A stretch of DNA of 64,000 bases from assembly GCA_022592445.1 (NCBI GenBank), contig JABYQR010000095.1, positions 1 through 64,000 of the forward strand. The letters are read 5' to 3'. Origin of the DNA: Cytidiella melzeri. Lineage: Eukaryota; Basidiomycota; Agaricomycetes; Polyporales; Irpicaceae. This document shows, one piece after another, positions 1 through 9,419 of the stretch (the stretch's first letter is position 1; the number at the start of each line of letters is the position of its first letter). Under the pieces are notes generated by a model. It was given only the letters and a program-made list of their open reading frames with translations, ran no database searches and had not been told where the DNA came from. A program made the translations under genes and the position numbers.

Positions 1-2568
1 AAGAGAAACATTAGAGGGGCGTACGGTACAAAGTATTAAGCTCTTCGTACCAAGTGAAGCGTGTCCTCATCGTTGCCACAAACCCGACAAACTTCTTTCC
101 TTGTATGCCTTTCGCCTCCACTCCCTGTAAGCCATGATGGACTCGAGAACCTGGATGTTGTCTGCTTGAGTGGACATTGTGTGTCCAGGCAACGATCCGG
201 CTCGAGGGTAATACGCTGTTGTGACTGAGGCTGAGAGGTGTCGGCAGCGCGATTACAGCATATAGAGTCGGATATAGATACGAGAAGGAGAACGACGAGA
301 GAGAGGCGAAATCGCGCGAGACAAGTCCTATAGCAGAGTCATGGTAGGTCGTGAAAGAGAATTGATGGTTCGATGGTGGACCTACAAGGACACACATCCG
401 AGTTCCGCACGCTCCGCCAAGATTCAGTGCACCTTGGAAAGCTACAGTCACCCCCGCGCATACTTTCAATTCGTGCCCTCACAGTTCGAACTCGGACACA
501 CTCCCTGTACTAGGTACTACCACCTACAGCTCGATTCTTACACCGGGCACGCGCCATACTGAACCCTACTGTTACCGTATGAAAGTACCTGTCCCAACTC
601 CCAAGAGGGTTTTATACACTACAGGGACTATTGCCTCGCCGCGTTCAGAGACAAATGTCATCAACAAGCTGGTCTCGACGCGTCCATTCACACAGCAGGT
701 ATGTCCGACTGTGGACTCCCACTTGCTTTGACTCCTTCTCACTAAAAACGGAAGATAGACATTGTGTTCCCGCTGCTAACCAACTCGGACCTCCAAGCAA
801 GACTGAATCAGTTGACCACAACATACCGTCGATGCCTAACAAAGTGGAATGTGTGTGCGAGGGGTAGAGGCTGTTAAGCTTCGAAGATGAGTCTTATTAT
901 TCTTGCTGCTTCAGCAGCTCTGCTTATATACATGTCTGTATCTACTTATGTAAGCGACTACTATACATGTCTACTTCAGCTATTCTACTGTACTACTAAG
1001 TGCATGACTCATGCATGACTCATTGTATGACTAGGCTCAGCACTTGTACCAGAGGCGTACATAATGAGTAAATGACTCATGCTAGTACTTGCCCTCAGAT
1101 GTATGCTTTAGGCATCCACTGGAGTCATATGTGCTTTCCATGTCATTTCCTATGCTACTAGAACACAGGCGTACATATATGACTAGTACTACTACAACCC
1201 ATATCTGTACGTCTCAGCTAATGTGATGGTTACTACTAGAGTTTCCATATACGGCTGCATAATTCCCATACTAAGACTGTGGGAACTCTGCTACCTAAAG
1301 CGTCCTTGTAATAAGGCGTGGGAAACTACATATCATATCATATTATTATATTATATAGTTTTAACAATGCCAATGGAGCCTGCCAGATTTTATACAGTAT
1401 GCTCTGGCGTACCGCTTTGAAACCGATGCTGGGGAGGAGGTCGATAGGTGGGTGTCAGCACGATTGGCGTTGGTGGATTGCTTATTTGAGGTGCGGCTAC
1501 TAGGTTGGTGGTAGCCGTGGGCCTTCCTGGACCTCATGACAACGATTCGTGGTGCTTTAACAGTGAAACACTGTCGATCTCGATGGGAAAAGACACCTGG
1601 CAGAGGTTTAGCAGCGTAGATGGGACACGACTACCTTGGAAGAAACATGAGTGAGCTTTGGGCCTGTTGCTCCCGTTTCTAGTGAGTTTGAATTTGATCT
1701 CGACAGAATTCTATCGGAAAGATCCAAGTATGTGCTCAATCGGTACAACAGGCAATAATGTTAGAGAATTATGTGAATTCCTACTCAAACCTGATGTTAG
1801 CCATATTGTCAAAACTGTATACTGCATATTATGTGAGGAAGATATATCTTCCAGCTTATTTTTAACTCTCTAATGTGGCAATGTACAAAGTCTGCATGGA
1901 GAGATAAAGCAAATCAAGCAGAAATGTGTAATGCCCCAACTACTTCTGCATGGATGACAGCTCTATTGAGAGCAAAGTCTAAGAAAATGCAGTGACTGTC
2001 ACAGCATAATGGAGAACATATAAAAATTTGATCATGCACTGCCGTTTATTGCAATGTGTATAGCACTATTGGAGTGAGGATTGGGCACGTGCAAGACAAG
2101 GTAAACCACTTAATAGAAGAGAAGACAAGTTTTAGATACATGATGTAGGTACTTCTAGATTGAATTCCCGATCAACTGTATAGTCCGGGAAATTCTGCGT
2201 AGTGTGAGTTGCACCGGCGAGGCACTTACCCAACAATAAGAGCAAGAGCTGGTTTTCAGATTTCAACATGTCATGAACGTTAGCGGATATGATTACAAAC
2301 TGCGTGGCATTATTTACTATGGAAAAAATCACTACACATCCTGTATAGTAAGTGATAACAGAGATCTGTGGTTTCACAAGGGTATAAGTACAGGTAGACA
2401 TACTGAATATGACAGAATTATGAGTGATGTAAACTACAACATTTTGGCAACAGAAAAACACAGTTTGACTATTACTGTAGCAATTCATACATGTTGTGAT
2501 GCTTAAGATACCTGTGTAAGATTTCAAATTCATTGATATTGATGATATTGTGAGAAATGCATAAAGTC
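1..2568. other. Unassigned sequence, no supported gene
   Basis: No open frame here resembles a protein family I recognise, and none has a convincing start plus splice sites. Around 960-1110 the word ATGACTCATG and close variants recur several times. Codon use and base composition resemble the transposon bed to the right rather than the gene-dense part of the window, so this is most likely decayed repeat DNA. Confidence 0.5.
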
Positions 2569-2613
2569 TTCAGGAATTGTACTTGCCGCTTGCCGGCCCT
2601 GCTAACGCTAGTA
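2569..2613 (+). repeat. 45-bp terminal-like repeat shared with the copia insert
   Basis: These 45 bases recur on the opposite strand at 17052-17096 with a single mismatch. Sequence inward of the repeat is unrelated in the two places. At the second site it marks one edge of a 2-kb block inserted in a copia pol gene. It is therefore probably the end of a mobile element. The other end of the copy near 2.6 kb was not found. Confidence 0.5.
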
Positions 2614-3134
2614 GATGTAACTATCAACTTTCATGAATATTATGAGAGGGGATGCAAGCTAGCAAGCTTTACCGGTGTGTTTTTGAGCAGTCAAATTCAC
2701 TCTTGAGAACATTGATTTTACAAGATCCCAGAGATTCTGGCATGCAGTCAGCATGATATGCAACAAGATGTTATACACATATATCTTCTATTCAACTATG
2801 TACTTCTATTGACTATTTGACAACTGGTAGGGCTCACAAGACAAATCAACTGGATGAACGTGATGGACTGGCCAGGGCACAGTGATATCAGTTTAAGCTC
2901 CTCCTGGCTGGCTGTATGACACACTCACTTGGCTCTGCAGTGGCCACTGAGTGAAACATTCACCACAAATGTGGCTCTGAGTGGTGCTTTTGAGTGGCTC
3001 TTGTGTATCTTGAGTTACCTGTGGGAGGAGAGTTAAATACAATCAGAGAACGTGGTAATGTGACCTTGTTGACGAGACATCTGACATGCTCCTTTTTGTA
3101 CGTGGTTCCCTGGCCTCGACGCAGCAACACAACA
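2614..3134. other. Spacer before the pogo-like transposase
   Basis: Nothing recognisable. The last 140 bases continue open in the transposase frame but lack family resemblance, so the ATG at 3135 is preferred as start. Confidence 0.4.
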
Positions 3135-4069
3135 ATGCCGGCGCACAAAGCAAAGGCCTATTGCTTCGACAAGGTGGCTGAGGGGCATTGGCAAGAGGCT
3201 TGCCTGTCCGAGACCTGTCAATACCTCTGTCAACACAAGCATGTTTCCATGCATGCTGCTGCTGCTAGGTTCACTCTCCCTTACCACACCCTTCGACACC
3301 AATACAAGGGGCTTAACTGCTCTGCTCCAGACAGTCCAAAGAGGGACAGGATCCTCTCCAAGGCCCAGGCTTCTGTGCTGGTTGAATGGCTGCAACACTG
3401 GTTGGAGCAGGGAACTCCAGTTAGCCGGCAGGGCTTGTGGGTGAAGGTTGAGAAGTTGTTGGGAAGGAAGCCGAGCTTGAAGTGGGTGGATCGCTTTTGG
3501 CTTCGCTTTCCTGAGCTGGTTTGCACAAGATCTTCACCTCTGGACACAAAATGGGTGAAGTGCTTCACCCGTACTGCTATCAGAAGCACTTCGAGGAGTT
3601 CTTCGAGATGGGGAGAAAGTGTGGGCCGTTCAAGTCTCAAAACATGTATAATATGGATGAGAAGGGGACACAGATGGGCGGCGTGAAGAAGTCAAGTGGC
3701 ATCAAATATTTTCACTCACGTTGTGACTGTCACTGGTACAAGAAACAGAGTGCTGACCTCAAGCTTGTAACCATCATTGAATGTGTATTGGCTGACAGTG
3801 ACACACTGGACCCAAGCTTTACCTTCAGTGGTGGCATGTTTGACCAAGACTGGTTTGCAGCAAGTGATGGTCGTCCTCACATAACGTGAGTGTTGTTTTC
3901 CTTTTCATGCGCTAGAGGAAACTCACCCAAATCTGCTCAGCATTGCAAAGACTAAGAACAGCTGGACAGACGATTACCAATGTCTCCAGTGGTTTCATAA
4001 GACCTTTGTCCCCCAAGCTTGTGCTTGTGCGGAGAGTGAAGATGAGCCAATCCTCCTTGTTGTGGATGG
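3135..4069 (+). pseudogene. Pogo-like (CENP-B/DDE) transposase, truncated
   Basis: The product would be a DDE transposase of the pogo/Tigger type. The N-terminal 130 residues form the CENP-B-like helix-turn-helix pair, with a GRKPSLKWVDRFWLRFPEL stretch typical of the second HTH. The first catalytic Asp lies in NMYNMDEKGTQMG and the second in PILLVVDG. The frame breaks near 3590, where one base seems lost before KHFEEFFE. It breaks again around 3885-3940, either by an intron with donor GTGAGT at 3887 or by decay. Homology stops abruptly at 4069, exactly where the gypsy-A LTR begins, so the third catalytic Asp and the C-terminus are gone. They do not reappear after 14040. Confidence 0.75.
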
Positions 4070-4727
4070 TGTCACAGATTTTCAATGTTTCTACAAGACT
4101 TGCCTTACCAGGCAACGGTATTATTGGGAATATTTAAGTGCTTGTCAAGTGCTTATCCAGCGCTTATCTGGCGCTTATCATGCGCTTATTCCAGCACTTA
4201 TTCTCAGTGCCTATCAATTGATGCGCTCCTTTCCTTATCTATGTATCACATGATGGAACTCTCTGGAACCTTGTGGAACATGCTGGAACTATGATGTCAT
4301 AGTATAGAACATTCCATTAGATGATGTCATAGTTCATAGAACCTTCTGGAAAAGTCTAGCCTTGTCTTAGAACAAGCTAGAACAAGTCTAGCCTTGGAAC
4401 TGGGTCATGGGGTCAGGTCATGGGGACAATTGCTATTGGTTGATTATTGAAGTGGCACCACTAGGGCATAGGGCATGCTTAGTAAGGTAGATTACTTTGC
4501 TTACTCATGTAGGTATTAGGGGTCTTAGGGTAGTACCTGGGGTCCTCCCCTTCATGTATATATAGAGGCACTTCTGAGGGCATATCCCCTCAGTCTTATC
4601 CACTCTGTTGAACCAGGACTACTCAGTACCCACCAGTACTTTGCTCACCACCACTCTAACTCTCTATCTCACACTATCCCCCCAAGTTCATCAACTTATC
4701 TGGTGAGTAGTAACCCTTACTGTTACA
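4070..4727 (+). repeat. gypsy-A 5' LTR
   Basis: It begins TGTCACAG and ends TGTTACA. Near the start are tandem 10-11 bp units of the GCGCTTATCC type. A TATA box (TATATATAG, 4557-4565) marks the U3/R region. A consensus splice donor GGTGAGT lies at 4702-4708, about 20 bp before the LTR end. The sequence after the LTR starts TTTGGATAAG, the likely primer binding site; I could not assign the tRNA. Confidence 0.92.
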
Positions 4728-5304
4728 TTTGGATAAGACTGCCCCTACTCCCTCACGTCTCTGGACGTGCTGGAGATTTCTTTTCCCTTTCTTCTAGGTC
4801 TTGTGCCTGTGCGTGGGCCCCTCTACAAATCCTCTAGAAATAGAGGTAGCCGGACCATAGGCTCTAAGTGGTAGTCGTGTCTAGGCATTGCCTTGATGTG
4901 CACGATTTGAATCACCCTCTCGCCCGACGCTCCTAGAGCTGATCAGAGCAGGAGTTGGCATTATGTCAACATGATGAAAGTGTGCCGCCCCACAGGTGAT
5001 AGTGGAGTCTGGTGTCAGAAGCTTGTTATAAGGGCTAGACAACAGGACTAGAAGCCCATGAGTGCCTAGGCACAAAGACGGGTAACTGGTTCTGGCCGGA
5101 CTTAGGGTCAGTGAAATACTGATCTGCCAACCATTTGCCGCATGGGTGGAACCATGACAGAATCTTTTTCACCACCGGACCTGGAGAGAGAGTCCAGGCT
5201 GACGCCGGCACTACCCCACGCACACACAGGACCTCTCCTTTATGGAGATTTGTTTTGCACATTACTGAGCTGTCAAGCTCATCACGCATTGTCACACAGT
5301 CACC

Positions 5305-5721
5305 ATGCTGCTTTCCCGCTTCATCGCTGCTAGGTCTGGTCGCAAGACCCCTTACTCCATCCCCGTCCGCAACGAAGTCACTGGACTTCAAGAACACCTC
5401 ACAGTCTCCAAGGAGACTCTCGACAAGTTCAAGGACGCTGGCAAGCCTCGCCGGCTCAAATACCCCGACAACAAGCCCCTTATCAAGAGGATCGACCTCG
5501 AGGAGCATGCTCGTACAACTATTGAGCATGAAGAGCACCAAGCTCATATCAGCAAGGTCTCTAGTCTCATGTCTCAGCTTAGCCTTCTCGATTGTATTGA
5601 GAAGCAAGAGAAGAAGGAAGCTGAAAAGCTTTCTCTTCTCCAACGTATCGAGGAGCGCAACCAACGCACTTACATTCCCACTCCCAATCACTCCCCGCCT
5701 CTCTCCACTTCCGTAAAATGA
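5305..5721 (+). CDS. Accessory ORF A of gypsy-A, unknown function
   Basis: This 138-codon ORF starts at a good ATG in the leader between the 5' LTR and gag. The product is basic and charged, with a predicted helical or coiled-coil middle and end (IEKQEKKEAEKLSLLQRIEE). I do not recognise the family. Its TGA stop (5719-5721) overlaps the ATG of ORF B (5718-5720) in an ATGA arrangement, the layout used for termination-reinitiation. It stays open although the rest of the element is broken, which hints at past constraint but does not prove it. Confidence 0.5.
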   Translation: MLLSRFIAARSGRKTPYSIPVRNEVTGLQEHLTVSKETLDKFKDAGKPRRLKYPDNKPLIKRIDLEEHARTTIEHEEHQAHISKVSSLMSQLSLLDCIEKQEKKEAEKLSLLQRIEERNQRTYIPTPNHSPPLSTSVK

Positions 5722-6083
5722 AGCTTATGCTTTGTCAACAAGAATTTGAACCGATGGTCACAGCAGCCTGTCAAAGGCTTGAGCCTGTGCTCAAGAAGCT
5801 AGACGCCTCTTTCTCGAGTGGTGGGCAATCGTCTAACCATCAGCTCAACACTCGTCAAGAAAAAGCTCAGCTACTGATTGGTTGTGTTTTCATGATTGAA
5901 CAGTGGTTCAAGGAGAATCATACGGACAAGATGTCAAATAGGGAATGGAGAATGCTAAAAAAGGACTTAAAAAGTTTGGGTAGGATTAGTTTTGTGGATA
6001 TTCATTGGAGATGGGGGTATATCCTAGAGTTACTAGAAGGGCTGTTTGACATGAACACCTTTGTATATGCGGAAACAGAATAA
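5718..6083 (+). CDS. Accessory ORF B of gypsy-A, unknown function
   Basis: This is a 121-codon ORF that overlaps the stop of ORF A by ATGA and ends 170 bp before the gag ATG. The sequence looks globular and helical, with several Trp residues in the second half. No family is recognised. A decayed structural gene or an env-like position is not supported: there is no signal peptide and no membrane segment. It may be an element-specific regulatory or gag-associated protein, which is inference only. Confidence 0.45.
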   Translation: MKLMLCQQEFEPMVTAACQRLEPVLKKLDASFSSGGQSSNHQLNTRQEKAQLLIGCVFMIEQWFKENHTDKMSNREWRMLKKDLKSLGRISFVDIHWRWGYILELLEGLFDMNTFVYAETE

Positions 6084-7583
6084 AATGTATGGGCTGACAG
6101 GCCTCATTTTAAGCGGTGACAACTTCCTGAAAAGGATTTAATGTGTGAAAACAACTCTGACAAGAGTTCAATGTGTGAAAAGTGGTGTTTCTCTTCTTCT
6201 TATACTAGAAATAGTATTTTGCTTATCCTTTGCTAACTAAGAAATTAGAAGCAATGGCCACTCAATCCAACGCCGGATCCAGCGCTGCCCCCGCTGCTGC
6301 CAACCTCACTCATTCTGTTCCTTTTGGGAAAATCACTCCCATTGTCTATAACCCTTCAGTTGAGAACTTCGAGCAGCACATATTCCACAACCTCAATATA
6401 GCCCAAAGGGCTTTCACCCGCACAGTTGAGGGAGAAGCGACTACGACCATTTTTCACAACATGGTGAATCAGATGGTTCTCCTATGGAACAATCTGCTGT
6501 CGTTGTTGGAGGATAACCTCCAAGAATACGTCGATAAGGTCGCTCAAGACCTTTACTCACAATGTGCTGCAGACACACAAGTCCAGCAAATGGACACTGA
6601 CCTAGACATGGTCAAAACAACAATCACTAACGTGGTCAATCAGATCAACCAGCTTCCCTTGTCTCAAGGACAAGGAGGATCCTCGCGCCAGCCAAAGATT
6701 GGCAAACCTCCGGAGTTCAACGGCACTGACGGCAAGGTCAAGTTCAACAAGTGGTTGAACAAGATCTCTTTGTGGCTTGTCCACAAGAATGTTGCTACTG
6801 ACAGGCAATGTATTGCCGTCGCGATGAACCGGCTCTCAGGCGCGGCGGCTCAATACATGGAGCCGTGGATCAAGAAGCTCACGAAGGGTCAGACAATTGG
6901 AACGTGGGAAGAGTTCGAAAATGAGCTCAAGGTACAATACGGTCAACGGGACAACAAGGAGGGCGCTTGAAAGGAGCTTAACGCCTTGTTCAACAATACG
7001 GATCTGGCGCACAAGAACTTCGTCAAGTACGTGGAACGCTTCCGTACACTTGGCAGGCTTTCTGGATACAAGGACGACTTGCTCATTCACAAGCTCAAGC
7101 ACATCATCGAGAAGGACATGAGGCTCGTCATGATTGGGAAAGATGAAAATCAAATCCCTACCACATGGCCTCAATTCCTCGACCTCTTGCTCGACATCCA
7201 CAAGAAGGTCTATCCGGAGAAAGTGCAGGGCCAGATCTTTGCAAAGGAGAAGGATACATCCACTCCCATGGAGGTGGACGCTGCGGACAAGAAGAAGAAG
7301 AAGAATGACAAGCGGAACAAGGGCAAGGGCAAAGAGGTGAACTCGACTGAAAAGTCGGAGAAGTTCTGCCACATCCACAGGTCAAAAGGACATAATACGG
7401 ATGAGTGCAACCTCAACGGCCTAAAGAAGAAGCCCGATGATAAAAAAAAGGAAGTGAAGAAGGATGGCAAGTCGTCGGCGCCGAAGAAGATTCGGGCAGC
7501 AGATGCCGAGGACTCTGGGACGGACAGCACGGCCAAAGCCCATAAGGCTTTGTCGTCTAAGACAAAAAATGTAAACACCGCAC

Positions 7584-9259
7584 TGATACGCCCGGAAATC
7601 GCTGGACGTGCAACAGGCCCAAAGGCGAGCACATTTGCATGGACTAGCAGCAGCCCTTGGTTCTGGCAAGACTTGCATTGCATCGCCTCGCTTTGCTTTG
7701 CTTTGCATCGCTTCATTTCGCCTTGCTTCGCATTGGGTCGCTTTGCTTCCCTTTGCTTCGCGTCCCCTCGCCTTGCATGCCCTTCGCGTTGCCTCGCGTC
7801 GCGTCGCGTTATCTTGCATTGCCTCGCCTTGCCTTGCCTTGCATGTTGCTTCGCCTCGCGTCGCGCCGCCTTGCTTTGCCTCGCCTTGCATTGCATTGCA
7901 TTCCCTCCGCATCGCTTCGCCTCGCGCCGCCTCGCCTTGCATGTTGCTTCGCCTCGCGTCGCGCCGTCTTCCTTTGCCTCGCGTTATCTCGCGCTGCCTC
8001 GCAATTGCCTCGCTTCTCCTCCGCTTTGCTTGGCCTCGCGTCGCCTTGCATTGCCTCGCTTTGCATTGCCTCGCGTCGCATCGTGCCGCCTTGCTTTGCC
8101 TCGCGCTGCCTCGCGTTGCATTCCCTCTGCTTTGGTTCGCATGGCTTCGTATTGCATGGCTTCACTTGCTGCATATTGCATCCTTGTAGTCCCTCGCACT
8201 CAAGCTCATAGCTGTTGGAACCCCCCGGCCCCCTTTTCCACTCCCTCGGATTCCGCAGCCTGTTCTCTTTGCAGAGCGGCTAAAGGCAGTGCCCCATCGC
8301 TTCTGTAACATGTTTCGCGTTTGTCCCTCGTTTCATCGCGCAATGCCCCTTTCCTTGCCTTGCTCTCGCATGGCTTCAATTTGCTATAGCCCCTATTGCC
8401 TTTTACTTATATACGCTGTGTCTGTACCTTGCTTAGCTCAGAATACGACACCTCGCGGTTTTCCCCTCAAAGTTGCCCCTGCCACTTTTCCCTTGCTTCT
8501 TGAGCAACTCCGCAGTGCGTATCTCTCACCCTGCGCCACTTTCTCCTTCATTGCGACCCCCTTTTGTGTTCCTACTGCGTTTATTGCACTGCGTTACTTA
8601 CTGCGCTGCGTTTCTCCTTCACTGCAACCCCCTTTTACAGCCGCCCCTTCTCCTTCTCAAGGCTACTGAGTCTTACTGCGTTCTCCTTCACTGCAACCCC
8701 CTTTTGCAGCCGCCCCTTCTCTTTCTCAAGGCTACTGCAATTTAGACTGCGTTTATTCTGTGTTCCCATTGCATTTCCTACTGTGTTTGCCATGGCGTTT
8801 TGCGTTATCCTCTTGCAATGAGCCAGCGCAGTCCTTTCTCTCGCACTTTACCACACCACTTCCTCTCCCCCCTCTTGTGTTACCGCATTCCAATTGCTCC
8901 CCTTTCTTCACCACTGCGTTGCCCCTAGCTCTATCACTTTTTACCACTTTCTTTTGCAACACTTAAGTTCTATTGCCTCTTTGCATTGCATTGCCTTGCT
9001 TGGTTTTACTTTACATCTTTCTACCCGTAACTTTTCCCAGCTACCCAAACAAACCACAGCGCTTTTGGCCTTGCACTCCGAGCCCTGCAAATGCATCACC
9101 GCTCGCCCGAGTCTAGGTGCAGCCTAGGACTCTTGGACCCACTCGCAACCTACATTCACGCATACCCTCAACCCCTACTTACACATGTAATTGCCTCTCG
9201 CGAGGTCAGGTGTGTTTGTGCCCGGTCCCTTTGTGTCCCGGGGGTATGTTAGTGTCACA
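7584..9259 (+). mobile_element. BigL copy 3 (putative solo LTR, diverged interior)
   Basis: The 1676-bp block starts TGATACGCCCGGAAATCG, identical over 18 bases to copy 1, and ends AGTGTCACA. Flanking 4-mers are GCAC (7580-7583) and GTGC (9260-9263), an imperfect target duplication. Near the 3' end, CTAGGACTCTTGGACC matches copy 1 (copy 2 has CTAGGACTCTAAAGACC). The interior differs: 7676-8170 is a simple-sequence array, and the Cys-rich ORF, TATA box and splice donor of copies 1 and 2 are absent. It sits inside gypsy-A gag. Confidence 0.65.
7676..8170 (+). repeat. Low-complexity TTGC/TCGC array
   Basis: About 500 bp consist almost only of short words such as CTTGCATTGC, CGCCTCGC and CGCGTCGCG with a 5-6 base rhythm. 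The strand asymmetry keeps several frames open (Leu/Ala/Ser/Arg/Cys-rich on the plus strand, Lys/Arg/Gln/Ala-rich on the minus), so long ORFs here are composition artefacts. Confidence 0.85.
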
Positions 9260-9375
9260 GTGCGCCTTGAATTGGCGGCTCATATTGAGGAGGTTCCAAC
9301 TGAAGATGATGAACCTTCAACTCCTCACCCGTCCCCTGACAAGGGTAAAGGGAAAAAGCTGACCAAGGGCAAGGA

Positions 9376-9419
9376 TTTTTTCCGAAGCATTCTGTGACTC
9401 CCTGCAAACATGAATGCTT
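9376..9419 (+). promoter_or_regulatory. Predicted -1 ribosomal frameshift site between gag and pol
   Basis: In the gag frame the heptamer T TTT TTC lies at 9376-9382, followed two bases later by a perfect 8-bp stem (9385-9392 pairs with 9412-9419) with a 19-base loop. Gag stops at 9395-9397. The pol frame is -1 relative to gag and is open from the heptamer onward into the protease. The arrangement fits programmed -1 frameshifting. The two-base spacer is shorter than usual. Confidence 0.6.

Larger units (their letters stand above)
6254..9397 (+). pseudogene. gag: gypsy-A gag, interrupted by stop and BigL insertion
   Basis: Gag starts at ATG 6254 (MATQSNAGSS). The capsid-like domain runs to about residue 330. 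A basic tail follows with a zinc knuckle of the CX2HX4HX4C type (CHIHRSKGHNTDEC) at about 7366-7407. Codon 6968-6970 is TGA inside the capsid; the frame continues open beyond it. At 7584 a 1676-bp BigL copy interrupts the gene after ...KNVNTA, and gag resumes in frame at 9260 to end at TGA 9395-9397. The reading frame on both sides is compatible with one original ORF. Confidence 0.85.

Noticed and set aside
11..469. 152-codon minus-strand frame at the window start
   Set aside because: No known domain, poor codon pattern, and it is mirrored by open frames on the other strand.
7809..8199. Long Gln/Lys/Arg/Ala-rich frames on the minus strand and Leu/Cys/Ser-rich frames on the plus strand
   Set aside because: They are products of the TTGC/TCGC array; all frames are open through composition, with no family resemblance.
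6986..8308. A 440-codon gag-like protein reaching into the repeat array
   Set aside because: Beyond 7584 the frame leaves gag and enters BigL copy 3; the tail is artefactual.
7584..9259. Helitron interpretation of BigL
   Set aside because: Ends are TG...CA with 4-bp duplications, not TC...CTRR with A/T target and a terminal hairpin.
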